Assembly (NCBI RefSeq): GCF_000342005.1
Contig: NZ_AOHO01000063.1
Span: 310,001 to 374,000 of the forward strand
Source: Amycolatopsis decaplanina DSM 44594
GTDB taxonomy: Bacteria; Actinomycetota; Actinomycetes; Mycobacteriales; Pseudonocardiaceae
Length of the DNA stretch: 64,000 nucleotides
Direction of reading: 5' to 3'
Shown here: positions 23,699-31,806 of the stretch, one piece after another
Layout of the letters: each line of letters begins with the position of its first letter
Numbering within the stretch: the stretch's first letter is position 1
Made by a program: the position numbers and the translations under genes
The notes under the pieces: generated by a model
Told to the model about the DNA's origin: nothing
Seen by the model: the letters and a program-made list of their open reading frames with translations, nothing else
Database searches by the model: none

Positions 23699-25129
23699 GT
23701 GACGGACAAGCCCCGCATCCCCAACGTGCTCGCCGGCCGCTACGCCTCGCCTGAGCTGGTCGAACTGTGGTCCCCGGAACGCAAGGTCGTGCTGGAGCGT
23801 GAGCTCTGGCTCGCCGTGCTCCGCGCGCAGGCCGACCTCGGCGTCGAGGTGCCGGACGGTGTCGTCGCCGACTACGAACGCGTCCTGGAGCAGGTCGACC
23901 TCGACTCGATCGCCGCGCGCGAGCGGGTCACCCGGCACGACGTGAAGGCCCGCATCGAGGAGTTCAACGCGCTCGCCGGGCACGAGCACGTCCACAAGGG
24001 CATGACGTCGCGAGACCTCACCGAGAACGTCGAGCAGCTGCAGGTACTGCGTTCGCTGGAGCTGGTGCGCAGCCGCGTCGGCGCGGTGCTGGCCCGGCTC
24101 ACCGCGATCGCGGTCGAACACTCCGACACGGTGATGGCCGGCCGTTCGCACAACGTCGCCGCGCAGGCGACGACCCTGGGCAAACGCTTCGCCACCGCCG
24201 CCGACGAACTGCTGGTCGCCTTCGACCGGCTCGAAAACCTCATCGGCCGCTACCCGCTGCGCGGCATCAAGGGCCCGGTCGGCACCGCGCAGGACATGCT
24301 CGACCTGCTCGGCGACGAGTCCACTTTGGACGAGCTGGAGTCGCGGGTCGCGGCCCATCTCGGCTTCGAGAACGTGTTCACCAGCGTCGGCCAGGTGTAC
24401 CCGCGTTCGCTCGACTTCGACGTGCTGTCCACCGTCGTCCAGCTCGCGGCCGCCCCGTCCAGCCTGGCGAAGACGATCCGCCTGATGGCGGGCCACGAAC
24501 TGGTCACCGAGGGCTTCAAACCGGGTCAGGTCGGCTCGTCGGCCATGCCGCACAAGATGAACACCCGTTCGTGCGAGCGCGTCAACGGGCTCGCCGTGGT
24601 GCTGCGCGGCTACCTGTCGATGATCGGCGAGCTCGCCGGCGACCAGTGGAACGAAGGCGACGTGTCGGACTCCGTCGTCCGCCGGGTCGCGCTGCCCGAC
24701 GCGTTCTTCGCGCTCGACGGCCTGCTGGAGACCTTCCTCACGGTGCTGGCCGAGTTCGGCGCCTTCCCGGCGGTCATCGGACGTGAGCTCGATCGCTATC
24801 TGCCGTTCCTCGCGACCACCAAGGTGCTCATGGCCTCGGTCCGCGCGGGTGTCGGGCGTGAAACCGCTCACGAGGCGATCAAGGAGAACGCCGTCGGCGT
24901 CGCGCTCGCGATGCGGGAGCAGGGGCTGGCGGAGAACGACCTCCTCGACCGGCTCGCCGCCGACGAGCGCATCCCGCTCGACCGCGGTGAGCTGGACAAA
25001 CTCCTCGCCGACCGGATCTCGTTCACCGGTGTCGCGCCCCGTCAGGTGGCCGCGATCGCGTCGCGCGTCGAGGCGATTCTGGAGCGTTTCCCGGAGTCGG
25101 CGAACTACTCGCCGGCACCGATCCTCTGA
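23699..25129 (+). CDS. purB: Adenylosuccinate lyase
   Basis: PurB works twice in purine synthesis. It releases fumarate from SAICAR to give AICAR, and from adenylosuccinate to give AMP. The 476-residue protein belongs to the fumarase/aspartase superfamily, with helical bundles around the signature GSSAMPHKMN (about residues 279-288) in the flexible catalytic loop. KGMTSRDLTENVEQLQ and AGRSHNVAAQATTLGKRFA provide the other active-site histidines. Start is GTG with a leaderless promoter. It would act with PurC, 5.7 kb downstream, and with PurA. A hairpin at 25131-25162 follows its stop directly. Confidence 0.98.
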   Translation: MTDKPRIPNVLAGRYASPELVELWSPERKVVLERELWLAVLRAQADLGVEVPDGVVADYERVLEQVDLDSIAARERVTRHDVKARIEEFNALAGHEHVHKGMTSRDLTENVEQLQVLRSLELVRSRVGAVLARLTAIAVEHSDTVMAGRSHNVAAQATTLGKRFATAADELLVAFDRLENLIGRYPLRGIKGPVGTAQDMLDLLGDESTLDELESRVAAHLGFENVFTSVGQVYPRSLDFDVLSTVVQLAAAPSSLAKTIRLMAGHELVTEGFKPGQVGSSAMPHKMNTRSCERVNGLAVVLRGYLSMIGELAGDQWNEGDVSDSVVRRVALPDAFFALDGLLETFLTVLAEFGAFPAVIGRELDRYLPFLATTKVLMASVRAGVGRETAHEAIKENAVGVALAMREQGLAENDLLDRLAADERIPLDRGELDKLLADRISFTGVAPRQVAAIASRVEAILERFPESANYSPAPIL

Positions 25130-25130
25130 C

Positions 25131-25162
25131 CTGTGAGCAGCCCCACCGCGGGGCGTTCACAG
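25131..25162 (+). terminator. Hairpin after purB
   Basis: CTGTGA...GCCCC pairs with GGGGC...TCACAG to form a stem just after the purB stop, without a long T run. It is a plausible termination or processing structure in a GC-rich genome. The next operon has its own promoter 35 bases on. Confidence 0.5.
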
Positions 25163-25196
25163 AGTGAGACGAAGTTACTCGATCGGGCGAAATGCC

Positions 25197-25292
25197 TAAT
25201 CTCGATCGCTGAACCCGGAGCGCCAGGCCGCCCATGAGGCGGCCTGGCGTGTTTGTATCGCGCCTTGCGCGCCGAAACCCACGGAAGAAGCG
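25197..25292 (+). promoter_or_regulatory. Promoter and structured leader of the amino-acid ABC operon
   Basis: TAATCT at 25197-25202 is a good -10 element, so transcription should begin near 25208. The leader of about 85 bases contains a perfect 12-base-pair hairpin (25221-25232/25238-25249) with loop CATGA. An ATG in that loop (25234) opens a 20-codon frame rich in Arg and Lys, whose TGA overlaps the ATG of the first binding-protein gene as ATGA. This layout allows attenuation or coupled translation. Whether the small frame is translated is not shown. It lacks a run of one regulatory amino acid other than Arg (eight of 20 codons). Confidence 0.4.
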
Positions 25293-26120
25293 ATGAGATC
25301 CACGCTGTCGAAAGTCGTCGCCGTCGTCACGGCCGGAGCGGCCACCCTCGCCCTCGCCGCCTGTGGCTCCGATGACGCGGGTACGAGCGCCCAGAAGCTG
25401 CGGGTCGGCACCCTGACCGACGCGCCGCCGTCCATCTACCTGGAGAACGGCACCTTCACCGGCTACGACAACGAACTGCTGCGTGACATCGCGAAGCGCG
25501 AGGGCTTCGAGGTCGAATTCGTCGGCACCGAGTTCGCCGGTCTGCTCGCCGCCGTCGCCACCAACAAGTTCGACATCGGCAGCTCCACGATCTCCACCAC
25601 CGAGGCCCGCAAGAAGACCGTCGCGTTCAGCAACGGCTACAGCACCGGGTTCACCACGATCCTCACCAAGAAGGGCGCCTCCCTCAAGGACGTCGGCGCC
25701 TTCACCGGCAAGCGGCTCGGCGTCGTGCAGGCGTCGGTGCAGGACGACTTCGCCGGCGGCAAGGTGCCCGGCGCCAGCGTCGTCCGGTTCCCCGACTACA
25801 ACGCCGGGTTCGCCCAGCTGAAGGCGGGCAGCCTCGACGGCTGGGTCGTGCCGAAGGACATCGGGCAGAAGTACATCGACCAGAACCCGGACGTGCCGCT
25901 GGAGTTCGGCTACACCGTCGAGACCAAGGACACCCCGTCCGCCTTCGCGGTCCGCAAGGACAACAAGGAACTGCTGAAGAAGCTCAACGACGGTCTCGCG
26001 AAGGCCGTGGCGGACGGCACCGTCGCCCGCCTGCACGCTCAGTTCTTCAAGACCGAGCCGCTGCCCAAGGAACTCGAACAGGGCGGCCCCGGCCTGCCCG
26101 TGCGGAACGCGGGGGTCTGA
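25293..26120 (+). CDS. Amino-acid ABC transporter substrate-binding lipoprotein 1
   Basis: This 275-residue family 3 solute-binding protein is anchored by a lipobox (LALAACGSD, Cys about residue 26). The periplasmic-type fold is shown by LRVGTLTDAPPSIYLENGTF and TGYDNELLRDIAKREGF. FDIGSSTISTTEARKKTVAF and the hinge/second lobe GKRLGVVQASVQDDF follow. It would hand a polar amino acid to the shared permease. It leads a five-gene operon; the next gene begins five bases on. It is the most divergent of three tandem paralogues. The ligand-contacting region after TEARKKTVAFSNGYSTG differs from the other two, which suggests another ligand. Confidence 0.9.
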   Translation: MRSTLSKVVAVVTAGAATLALAACGSDDAGTSAQKLRVGTLTDAPPSIYLENGTFTGYDNELLRDIAKREGFEVEFVGTEFAGLLAAVATNKFDIGSSTISTTEARKKTVAFSNGYSTGFTTILTKKGASLKDVGAFTGKRLGVVQASVQDDFAGGKVPGASVVRFPDYNAGFAQLKAGSLDGWVVPKDIGQKYIDQNPDVPLEFGYTVETKDTPSAFAVRKDNKELLKKLNDGLAKAVADGTVARLHAQFFKTEPLPKELEQGGPGLPVRNAGV

Positions 26121-26125
26121 CCATC

Positions 26126-26941
26126 ATGAAGACGACACGAAGGATTCGGAACATCAGCGGGCGGCCGATAAGGCAGTCCCTGCTCGCCACGCTGGCCGCG
26201 GGTCTCGTCGCCGTGCTCGCCGCTTGCGGTGGCGGCGAGTCCGCCACCGAGAAGACCCTGCGCGTCGGGACGCTGAGCGACGCGCCGCCGAACATCTACG
26301 TCGAGAACGGCAACTTCACCGGCTTCGACAACGAACTGCTGAAGGCCATCGCCACCAAGCAGAACCTGAAGCTGGAGTTCGTTTCGACGGACTTCTCCTC
26401 GCTGCTGGGCCAGGTCGCGAACAACCAGTTCGACATCGGCAGCTCGGCCATCGCGCAGACCGACGAGCGCAAGAAGAACGTCGACTTCTCCAGCCCGTAC
26501 AACTTCGAGGTCATGAGCATCCAGACCAAGGACGGCTCGCCGATCACCGAGGAGAAGGGTCTGTCCGGCAAGCGGGTCGCGGTCATCCAGGCGACGGTCG
26601 GCGACAAGTGGCTCACCTCGACGGTGCCCGACGCGCAGGCCGTGCGCTTCCCGGGTTACGCCCCGGCGCTGGCCGCGCTCAAGAGCGGCGCCGTCGACGC
26701 CTACATCCTCGACCAGGCGATCGCCGAGACGAACGTCAAGGAGAGCACCGACGCGAAGCTCAAGGTCGTCAAGTCCTTCACCACCGACGTGCCCCACGGC
26801 TTCGCGGTGAAGAAGGGCAACACCGAGCTGCTCACCAAGATCGACGAGGGCCTCAAGCAGGTCATCGCCGACGGCACGTGGGTCAAGCTGCACGAGAAGT
26901 TCCTGCCGACGGCGCCGGTCCCGGACCGGTTCAAGGCGTGA
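26126..26941 (+). CDS. Amino-acid ABC transporter substrate-binding lipoprotein 2
   Basis: This 271-residue solute-binding lipoprotein closely resembles the third copy. Its signal is longer and basic (KTTRRIRNISGRPIRQS) before the lipobox VLAACGGG. Ligand-lobe motifs LRVGTLSDAPPNIYVENGNF, FDIGSSAIAQTDERKKNVDF and GKRVAVIQATVGDKW are intact. It ends 9 bases before copy 3. The shared pattern IPHGFAVKKGNTEL / VPHGFAVKKGNTEL shows recent duplication of copies 2 and 3. Ligand unknown; a polar amino acid is the family expectation. Confidence 0.9.
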   Translation: MKTTRRIRNISGRPIRQSLLATLAAGLVAVLAACGGGESATEKTLRVGTLSDAPPNIYVENGNFTGFDNELLKAIATKQNLKLEFVSTDFSSLLGQVANNQFDIGSSAIAQTDERKKNVDFSSPYNFEVMSIQTKDGSPITEEKGLSGKRVAVIQATVGDKWLTSTVPDAQAVRFPGYAPALAALKSGAVDAYILDQAIAETNVKESTDAKLKVVKSFTTDVPHGFAVKKGNTELLTKIDEGLKQVIADGTWVKLHEKFLPTAPVPDRFKA

Positions 26942-26949
26942 GGATCACG

Positions 26950-27732
26950 ATGAAGAAGTCACTCGCCGCCGTCGTCACCACTGCCTTGCTGGCAGTGCTG
27001 GCGGCGTGCGGCGGCGGTGAAGACGTCGGCGCGGGCACCTTGCGCGTCGGCACCCTCAGCGACTCGAAACCCAACGCCTATCAAGAAAACGGCGTGTTCA
27101 CCGGGTTCGACAACGAGCTGCTGAAGGCCGTCGCCGCGCACCAGAACCTGAAACTCGAGTTCGTCTCCACCGAGTTCTCGACGCTGCTGAGCCAGGTCGC
27201 CACCGGCAAGTTCGACATCGGCAGCTCGGGGATCTCGCAGACCGACGAACGCCGCAAGACCGTCGACTTCTCGGCGCCGTACAACTACCAGTCGCTCGGT
27301 ATCGAGACCCGCGAAGGCGTCGGGATCACCGACGAGAACTCCTTGGCGGGCAAGCGGATCGGTGTCGTCCAGGGCACGGTGTCGGACAGCTGGCTGGCGG
27401 CCAACGCGCCTGCCGCACAGGCCGTGAAGTTCCCGCAGGACGCCGCCGCCCTCGCCGCGCTCAAATCGGGCGCGATCGACGGCGCGATCTTCGACCAGGC
27501 GACCGCCGAGGACTACGCGGCGAAGAACCCGGACGCGAAGCTCAAGGTGGTCAAGGCGATCACCACGACCATCCCGCACGGCTTCGCGGTCAAGAAGGGC
27601 AACACCGAGCTGGCGGGCAAGATCAACGCCGGACTGAAGGCGGTCATCGCCGACGGGACATGGGAAAGGGTGCACCAGCGGTTCGAGCCGAACGCGCCGG
27701 TGCCCGCGGAGTTCAAGGCCGGGCAGAAGTAA
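26950..27732 (+). CDS. Amino-acid ABC transporter substrate-binding lipoprotein 3
   Basis: This 260-residue paralogue of the preceding two has lipobox AVLAACGGG and mature start GTLRVGTLSDSKPNAYQENG. The motifs FDIGSSGISQTDERRKTVDF and GKRIGVVQGTVSDSW match the family. GAGG precedes the ATG at 26950. Its TAA abuts the GTG of the permease with no gap, so translation is coupled to the membrane component. Of the three proteins it is therefore the one most tightly tied to the transporter. Confidence 0.9.
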   Translation: MKKSLAAVVTTALLAVLAACGGGEDVGAGTLRVGTLSDSKPNAYQENGVFTGFDNELLKAVAAHQNLKLEFVSTEFSTLLSQVATGKFDIGSSGISQTDERRKTVDFSAPYNYQSLGIETREGVGITDENSLAGKRIGVVQGTVSDSWLAANAPAAQAVKFPQDAAALAALKSGAIDGAIFDQATAEDYAAKNPDAKLKVVKAITTTIPHGFAVKKGNTELAGKINAGLKAVIADGTWERVHQRFEPNAPVPAEFKAGQK

Positions 27733-28491
27733 GTGAACGACTTCCTCAACACCTTCCTGAACTGGGAGTACATCTGGGAGGTCTTCCCGGACCTCCTCGG
27801 GACCGGTCTGCTGAACACGCTGATCCTGTCGGTTTTCTCGGCGCTGATCGGCACCGTGCTCGGCATGCTGCTGGCCACGATGGGACTGTCAAGCAAGGCG
27901 TGGCTGCGCTGGCCCGCCCGGGTGTACACCGACATCTTCCGCGGCCTGCCCGCGATCCTGACCATCCTGGTGATCGGGCAGGGCGGCGGGATCCTCATCC
28001 CGTCGCTGTCGCGGAACCCGTACCCGCTGGGCATCCTGGCGCTGAGCCTGATCGCCGCCGCCTACATCGGCGAGATCTTCCGCGCCGGTATCCAGAGCGT
28101 CGAAAAAGGGCAGATGGAGGCCAGTCGCGCGCTGGGCATGAGCTACACCAAGGCGATGACGCTCGTCGTCATCCCGCAGGGTGTGCGGCGCGTGCTGCCC
28201 GCGCTGGTGAACCAGTTCATCGCGCTGGTCAAGGACTCCAGCCTGGTGTACTTCCTCGGCTTCCTCGCCGAGCAGCGCGACCTGTTCCGCATCGGGCAGG
28301 ACCTCGCGGCGAACACCGGAAACCTGTCACCGCTGGTCGCGGCGGGCGCGGTGTACCTGGTGATCACCGTGCCGCTGACGCATCTGGTCAACTACATCGA
28401 CAAGAAGCTGCGCACCGGCAGGAAGGTCCGGACCGACGACGAGGACGGCGAAACGGAACTCCTGAACGCCGGAAAGGTGCCGATGTCATGA
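27733..28491 (+). CDS. Amino-acid ABC transporter permease (HisM/GlnP type)
   Basis: This 252-residue membrane component has about five helices. The EAA loop that docks on the ATPase is at GIQSVEKGQMEASRALGMSY. Other family marks are YTDIFRGLPAILTILVIG, where the RGxP motif is typical of polar amino-acid permeases, and IALVKDSSLVYFLGF. Only one permease gene is present, so the channel is probably a homodimer, like GlnP. GTG directly follows the stop of binding protein 3, and its TGA overlaps the ATPase ATG as ATGA. Confidence 0.93.
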   Translation: MNDFLNTFLNWEYIWEVFPDLLGTGLLNTLILSVFSALIGTVLGMLLATMGLSSKAWLRWPARVYTDIFRGLPAILTILVIGQGGGILIPSLSRNPYPLGILALSLIAAAYIGEIFRAGIQSVEKGQMEASRALGMSYTKAMTLVVIPQGVRRVLPALVNQFIALVKDSSLVYFLGFLAEQRDLFRIGQDLAANTGNLSPLVAAGAVYLVITVPLTHLVNYIDKKLRTGRKVRTDDEDGETELLNAGKVPMS

Positions 28492-29228
28492 CGACCGCCG
28501 TACGTTCCTCGAGCGTCGAACTCCGCGACATCCACGTCTCCTTCGGCACCCTCGAAGTGCTGAAGGGCGTGAACCTCAAGGTCGAGAAAGGCCGCACGAC
28601 CTGCATCATCGGCCCGTCGGGCTCCGGTAAATCGACGCTGCTGCGCTGCGTGAACCGCCTGCAGGAGCCCGACTCGGGCGACCTGCTGCTGGGCGGCGAG
28701 AGCGTCATCTCGTCCGACCCGGACGCGCTGCGTCAGCGGGTCGGAATGGTGTTCCAGCACTTCAACCTGTTCGGGCACCGCAGCGTGCTGGACAACATCA
28801 CCCTTCCGCTGCGCAGCGTGCGGAAGCTCGGCAAGGAGGAGGCGGCGGAGATCGCGCACGCCCGTCTCGCCGAGGTCGGCCTCGCCGACAAGGCGCCGTA
28901 CCGGCCGAGCGCGCTCTCGGGCGGTCAGCAGCAGCGGGTCGCGATCGCGCGGGCGCTCGCCATGGAGCCCGAGGTCATGCTGTTCGACGAGGCGACCAGC
29001 GCGCTGGACCCGGAGCTGGTCAAGGGGGTCCTCACTCTCATGGCGGGGCTGGCCGAGCGCGGGCTGACGCTGCTCGTGGTCACCCACGAGATGGGTTTCG
29101 CGCGCAGCGTCGCCGACGAGGTCGCGTTCATGGACGCCGGGAAGATCGTCGAACATGACGCTCCGGAGGCGATCTTCGACGCTCCGCGAAGCGAGCGGCT
29201 GCAGCGCTTCCTATCTCAAGTGCTCTGA
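28488..29228 (+). CDS. Amino-acid ABC transporter ATPase (GlnQ type)
   Basis: This 246-residue nucleotide-binding subunit has Walker A GPSGSGKST, Q-loop QHFNLFGHRSVLDN, signature LSGGQQQRVAIARAL, Walker B VMLFDEATSALDPE and the switch His in VVTHEMGFA. All catalytic residues are present. It powers uptake by the permease at 27733 with any of the three binding proteins. It overlaps that gene by four bases and is the last gene of the operon. The MOSC gene 26 bases on has its own leaderless promoter. Confidence 0.95.
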   Translation: MTTAVRSSSVELRDIHVSFGTLEVLKGVNLKVEKGRTTCIIGPSGSGKSTLLRCVNRLQEPDSGDLLLGGESVISSDPDALRQRVGMVFQHFNLFGHRSVLDNITLPLRSVRKLGKEEAAEIAHARLAEVGLADKAPYRPSALSGGQQQRVAIARALAMEPEVMLFDEATSALDPELVKGVLTLMAGLAERGLTLLVVTHEMGFARSVADEVAFMDAGKIVEHDAPEAIFDAPRSERLQRFLSQVL

Positions 29229-29254
29229 GCCGGGTGACTCGCTAACCTGCGGCT

Positions 29255-30142
29255 ATGGCGAGAGTGGCGAAGCTGGTCTATTACCCGGTCAAAGGCTGCG
29301 CGGGGACGTCGGTCGAAACGGCCGACGTCACCCCGGCGGGGCTGAGGTTCGATCGGGCCTGGATGGTCGTCTCCCCGGAGGGGGAGTTCCGCAGCCAGCG
29401 GAAGCATCCGGTGATGGCCGTGATCCGGGCCGAGGTGCTGGACGACGGCGCCCGCCTGCGGCTCGCCGCTCCCGGCGCCGAAGACCTGCTGGTCGAGACG
29501 GTCACGGACGGGCCGCGGCATCCCGCGGCGACGTTCACCTGGCAGGGCGAGGGCGTCCACCAGGGTGACGAGGCCGCCGAGTGGTTCTCCGGTGTCCTCG
29601 GCCTGCCGTCGGTGTTCGTCGGGCTCGCGCCGGAGCACGAGCGCGTCACCAATGGCGAGATCCCCGGCACCGCGGCCTTCGCCGACGCGCACGCGATCCT
29701 GCTGACCTCCGAGTCCTCTTTGGACGATCTGAACGAGCGTATCGCGTCGCGTGGCGCCGAGGCCGTGCCGATGGACCGCTTCCGGCCCAACATCGTCGTC
29801 GCGGGCTGGCCGGAGCCGCACCGCGAGGACGACGTCCGTTCGCTCACCGCCGGTGGCCTCGACCTCGGGTACGCCAAGGTCTGCATCCGCTGCACGGTGC
29901 CGATGGTCGATCAGGAAACCGGTGAGAAGGCCGGTCCCGAACCGATCCGTTCGCTCGCCGACTACCGCCGCGAACCGGAGGGCGGCGTCTCGTTCGGGAT
30001 CAAGATGGCGGTCACCGGTCCGGGTCAGGTGGCCGTCGGTGACGAGGTGATCGTGCACTCCTGGGCGGGTCCCAGCCCGAGCACGGCCGAGGCCGAACCG
30101 CCGTTCACGGCGACGGCGAGCCGTCCCGCGGAATCGGTGTAG
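29255..30142 (+). CDS. MOSC-domain protein (molybdenum cofactor sulfurase C-terminal-like)
   Basis: This 295-residue protein has an N-terminal MOSC beta-barrel (LVYYPVKGCAGTSVETADVT, FDRAWMVVSPEGEF) and a MOSC domain with the conserved cysteine in VCIRCTVPMVDQETG. Related proteins (mARC, YcbX) bind molybdenum cofactor and reduce N-hydroxylated compounds; Arg and Asn in MDRFRPNIVV fit the cofactor site. ATG 29255 has TAACCT (29243-29248) six bases upstream and no ribosome site, so it should be leaderless. The C-terminus runs 118 bases into the convergent SAM hydrolase gene, an unusually long overlap of two sound frames; the last 20 or so residues (from SWAGPSP) lie past the family core. Confidence 0.87.
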   Translation: MARVAKLVYYPVKGCAGTSVETADVTPAGLRFDRAWMVVSPEGEFRSQRKHPVMAVIRAEVLDDGARLRLAAPGAEDLLVETVTDGPRHPAATFTWQGEGVHQGDEAAEWFSGVLGLPSVFVGLAPEHERVTNGEIPGTAAFADAHAILLTSESSLDDLNERIASRGAEAVPMDRFRPNIVVAGWPEPHREDDVRSLTAGGLDLGYAKVCIRCTVPMVDQETGEKAGPEPIRSLADYRREPEGGVSFGIKMAVTGPGQVAVGDEVIVHSWAGPSPSTAEAEPPFTATASRPAESV

Positions 30143-30831
30143 AGCACGTTCCGGCCCGGTGGCACCGTGCCGAAGGTGTCGCCGACCAGCGCTTTCACCA
30201 GGACGTGCGCACTGCTGACGGAGACCGTGCCGGACAGCCCGGCCAGTTCGAGGTCGGCGGGGCTCGCGGCCAGCTGGACGTTGCCGAAGTGGTCGACGGT
30301 GAGCACTTCGGCCACCAGCTTGCCGGGGAACACCGCGACGAACGGGTCCGGCAGCCGCACGAGGTCGTCGACGCGCGGCCCGAACTCCTCGGGGGCGACG
30401 CCGCGCGCGAGATGCGCCGCCGCGGGGGCGAAGACGTCGCGTCCGTGGAACGTCGACGACGTCACCGGAAGGCGGTACTCCGGGGCCGCGAGTTCGTACG
30501 CCGCTGTCACCCCGGTGAGTGTTTCGGCGGCGGGAATGAGAAGCCCGTTGTCCGGGCCGACGAGCATTCCGCGTCCGGTGACCACCACGACGCCGCGCCG
30601 CGCCGTGCCGACGCCGGGGTCCACGACGGCGAGATGGACGGACTCCGGCAGATACGGCACGGTCTGGGCGAGTACCTCGGCGCCGGTCCTGACCTGCTGC
30701 GGAGGGATCTCGTGGCTCACGTCGATCACCCGGACGGACGGCGCGATCCGCGCGATCACGCCGTGGCACGCGGCGACGAAACCGTCGCTCAGCCCGTAGT
30801 CGGTCGTGAACGAAACGCAGTGGATCGGCAT
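30025..30831 (-). CDS. SAM hydrolase / SAM hydroxide adenosyltransferase (DUF62)
   Basis: This 268-residue protein of the fluorinase/chlorinase-like family most often converts SAM plus water to adenosine and methionine. Family motifs are TTDYGLSDGFVAACHGVI (N-terminal Asp for ribose), VVDPGVGTARRGVVV, GPDNGLLIP, STFHGRDVFAPAAAHLA and the C-terminal VDHFGNVQL. I see no insertion of the halogenase type, so the hydroxide-dependent reaction is the likelier assignment. It is divergent from purC with 35 bases between start codons, so their promoters overlap. The product adenosine links it loosely to purine salvage. Confidence 0.88.
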   Translation of the reverse strand: MPIHCVSFTTDYGLSDGFVAACHGVIARIAPSVRVIDVSHEIPPQQVRTGAEVLAQTVPYLPESVHLAVVDPGVGTARRGVVVVTGRGMLVGPDNGLLIPAAETLTGVTAAYELAAPEYRLPVTSSTFHGRDVFAPAAAHLARGVAPEEFGPRVDDLVRLPDPFVAVFPGKLVAEVLTVDHFGNVQLAASPADLELAGLSGTVSVSSAHVLVKALVGDTFGTVPPGRNVLYTDSAGRLAVAVNGGSASAVLGLGPAQECTITSSPTAT

Positions 30832-30854
30832 GATCAGCCATCATCCTTGCTCGC

Positions 30855-30866
30855 TAGGGTGCAGCC
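30855..30866 (+). promoter_or_regulatory. Leaderless purC promoter element
   Basis: TAGGGT at 30855-30860 stands six bases before the GTG of purC, with a weak TGATCA 18 bases further up at the start of the divergent SAM hydrolase gene. The whole promoter fits in the 35-base gap between the two start codons. Confidence 0.5.
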
Positions 30867-31748
30867 GTGACGACGCTCGAATACCCGAAGATCGCCGCCG
30901 GCAAGATCCGTGAGCTCTACGCCGTCGATGACGAGCATCTGCTGCTCGTCACTTCGGACCGGATCTCCGCCTACGACGTCGTCTTCGACACGCCCATCCC
31001 GGACAAGGGGCGGGTGCTCACCGCGATGTGCGTGTTCTGGTTCTCCCAGCTTTCCGATGTCCTCCCCAACCATCTGGTCTCCTATGCCGACGAACGCATC
31101 CCCGCCGAGGTCCGCGGCCGCGCGCTGCTGGTGCGGCGGCTGGCGATGCTGCCGTTCGAAGCCGTCGCCCGCGGTTATCTCACCGGTACCGGTCTGGCCG
31201 ATTATCGCGCGTGCGGCAGGGTCTGCGGCGTCGAACTCCCCCCGGGCCTGACCGAGTCCTCCCGGCTCCCCGAACCCATCTTCACCCCCGCGACGAAGGC
31301 CGACCACGGCTCGCACGACGAGAACATCGCCTTCTCCGACGTCGTCGGGCAACTCGGCCGCGAGCGGGCCGAGGAAGTCCGCGACGCGACGCTGGCGGTG
31401 TACCGCCGCGGCGCCGAGTTCGCCGCCGAACGCGGCATCCTGCTCGCGGACACGAAGCTCGAATTCGGCATCGACCGCGAGGGGAACCTGGTACTCGCCG
31501 ACGAGGTCCTGACCCCGGACTCCTCACGCTACTGGCCGGCCGGTGGTTACGTGCCGGGCAGTCCGCAGCCGTCGTTCGACAAGCAGCCGCTGCGGGACTG
31601 GCTCACCAGTCCCGCGTCCGGCTGGCACCGCCGGGACAGACCGGGGTCACCGCCCTTGCCAGAGGAAATCGTCGCCGCCACGCGGGCGAGGTACATCGAG
31701 TCTTACGAACGCATCACCGGCCGGTCGCTGCAGGATTGGCCCGCCTGA
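30867..31748 (+). CDS. purC: Phosphoribosylaminoimidazole-succinocarboxamide synthase
   Basis: PurC joins CAIR and aspartate with ATP to give SAICAR, later cleaved by PurB. The 293-residue protein starts with GKIRELYAVDDEHLLLVTSDR, the ATP-site lobe. It has SAYDVVFDTPIPDKG, the region PFEAVARGYLTGTGL, the signature KADHGSHDENI (family xKxDxHDexI) and LADTKLEFGID and LADEVLTPDSSRYW of the aspartate/metal site. It is the longer actinobacterial/yeast-like form rather than the 240-residue E. coli form. Starts with GTG on a leaderless promoter. The polysaccharide-deacetylase-like gene follows after 58 bases. Confidence 0.98.
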   Translation: MTTLEYPKIAAGKIRELYAVDDEHLLLVTSDRISAYDVVFDTPIPDKGRVLTAMCVFWFSQLSDVLPNHLVSYADERIPAEVRGRALLVRRLAMLPFEAVARGYLTGTGLADYRACGRVCGVELPPGLTESSRLPEPIFTPATKADHGSHDENIAFSDVVGQLGRERAEEVRDATLAVYRRGAEFAAERGILLADTKLEFGIDREGNLVLADEVLTPDSSRYWPAGGYVPGSPQPSFDKQPLRDWLTSPASGWHRRDRPGSPPLPEEIVAATRARYIESYERITGRSLQDWPA

Positions 31749-31806
31749 CCTGCGGCGTTCACTCCGTTGTCAGTCCGGCGCAAGCACGGGCTGGCCCACT
31801 GGTGGG

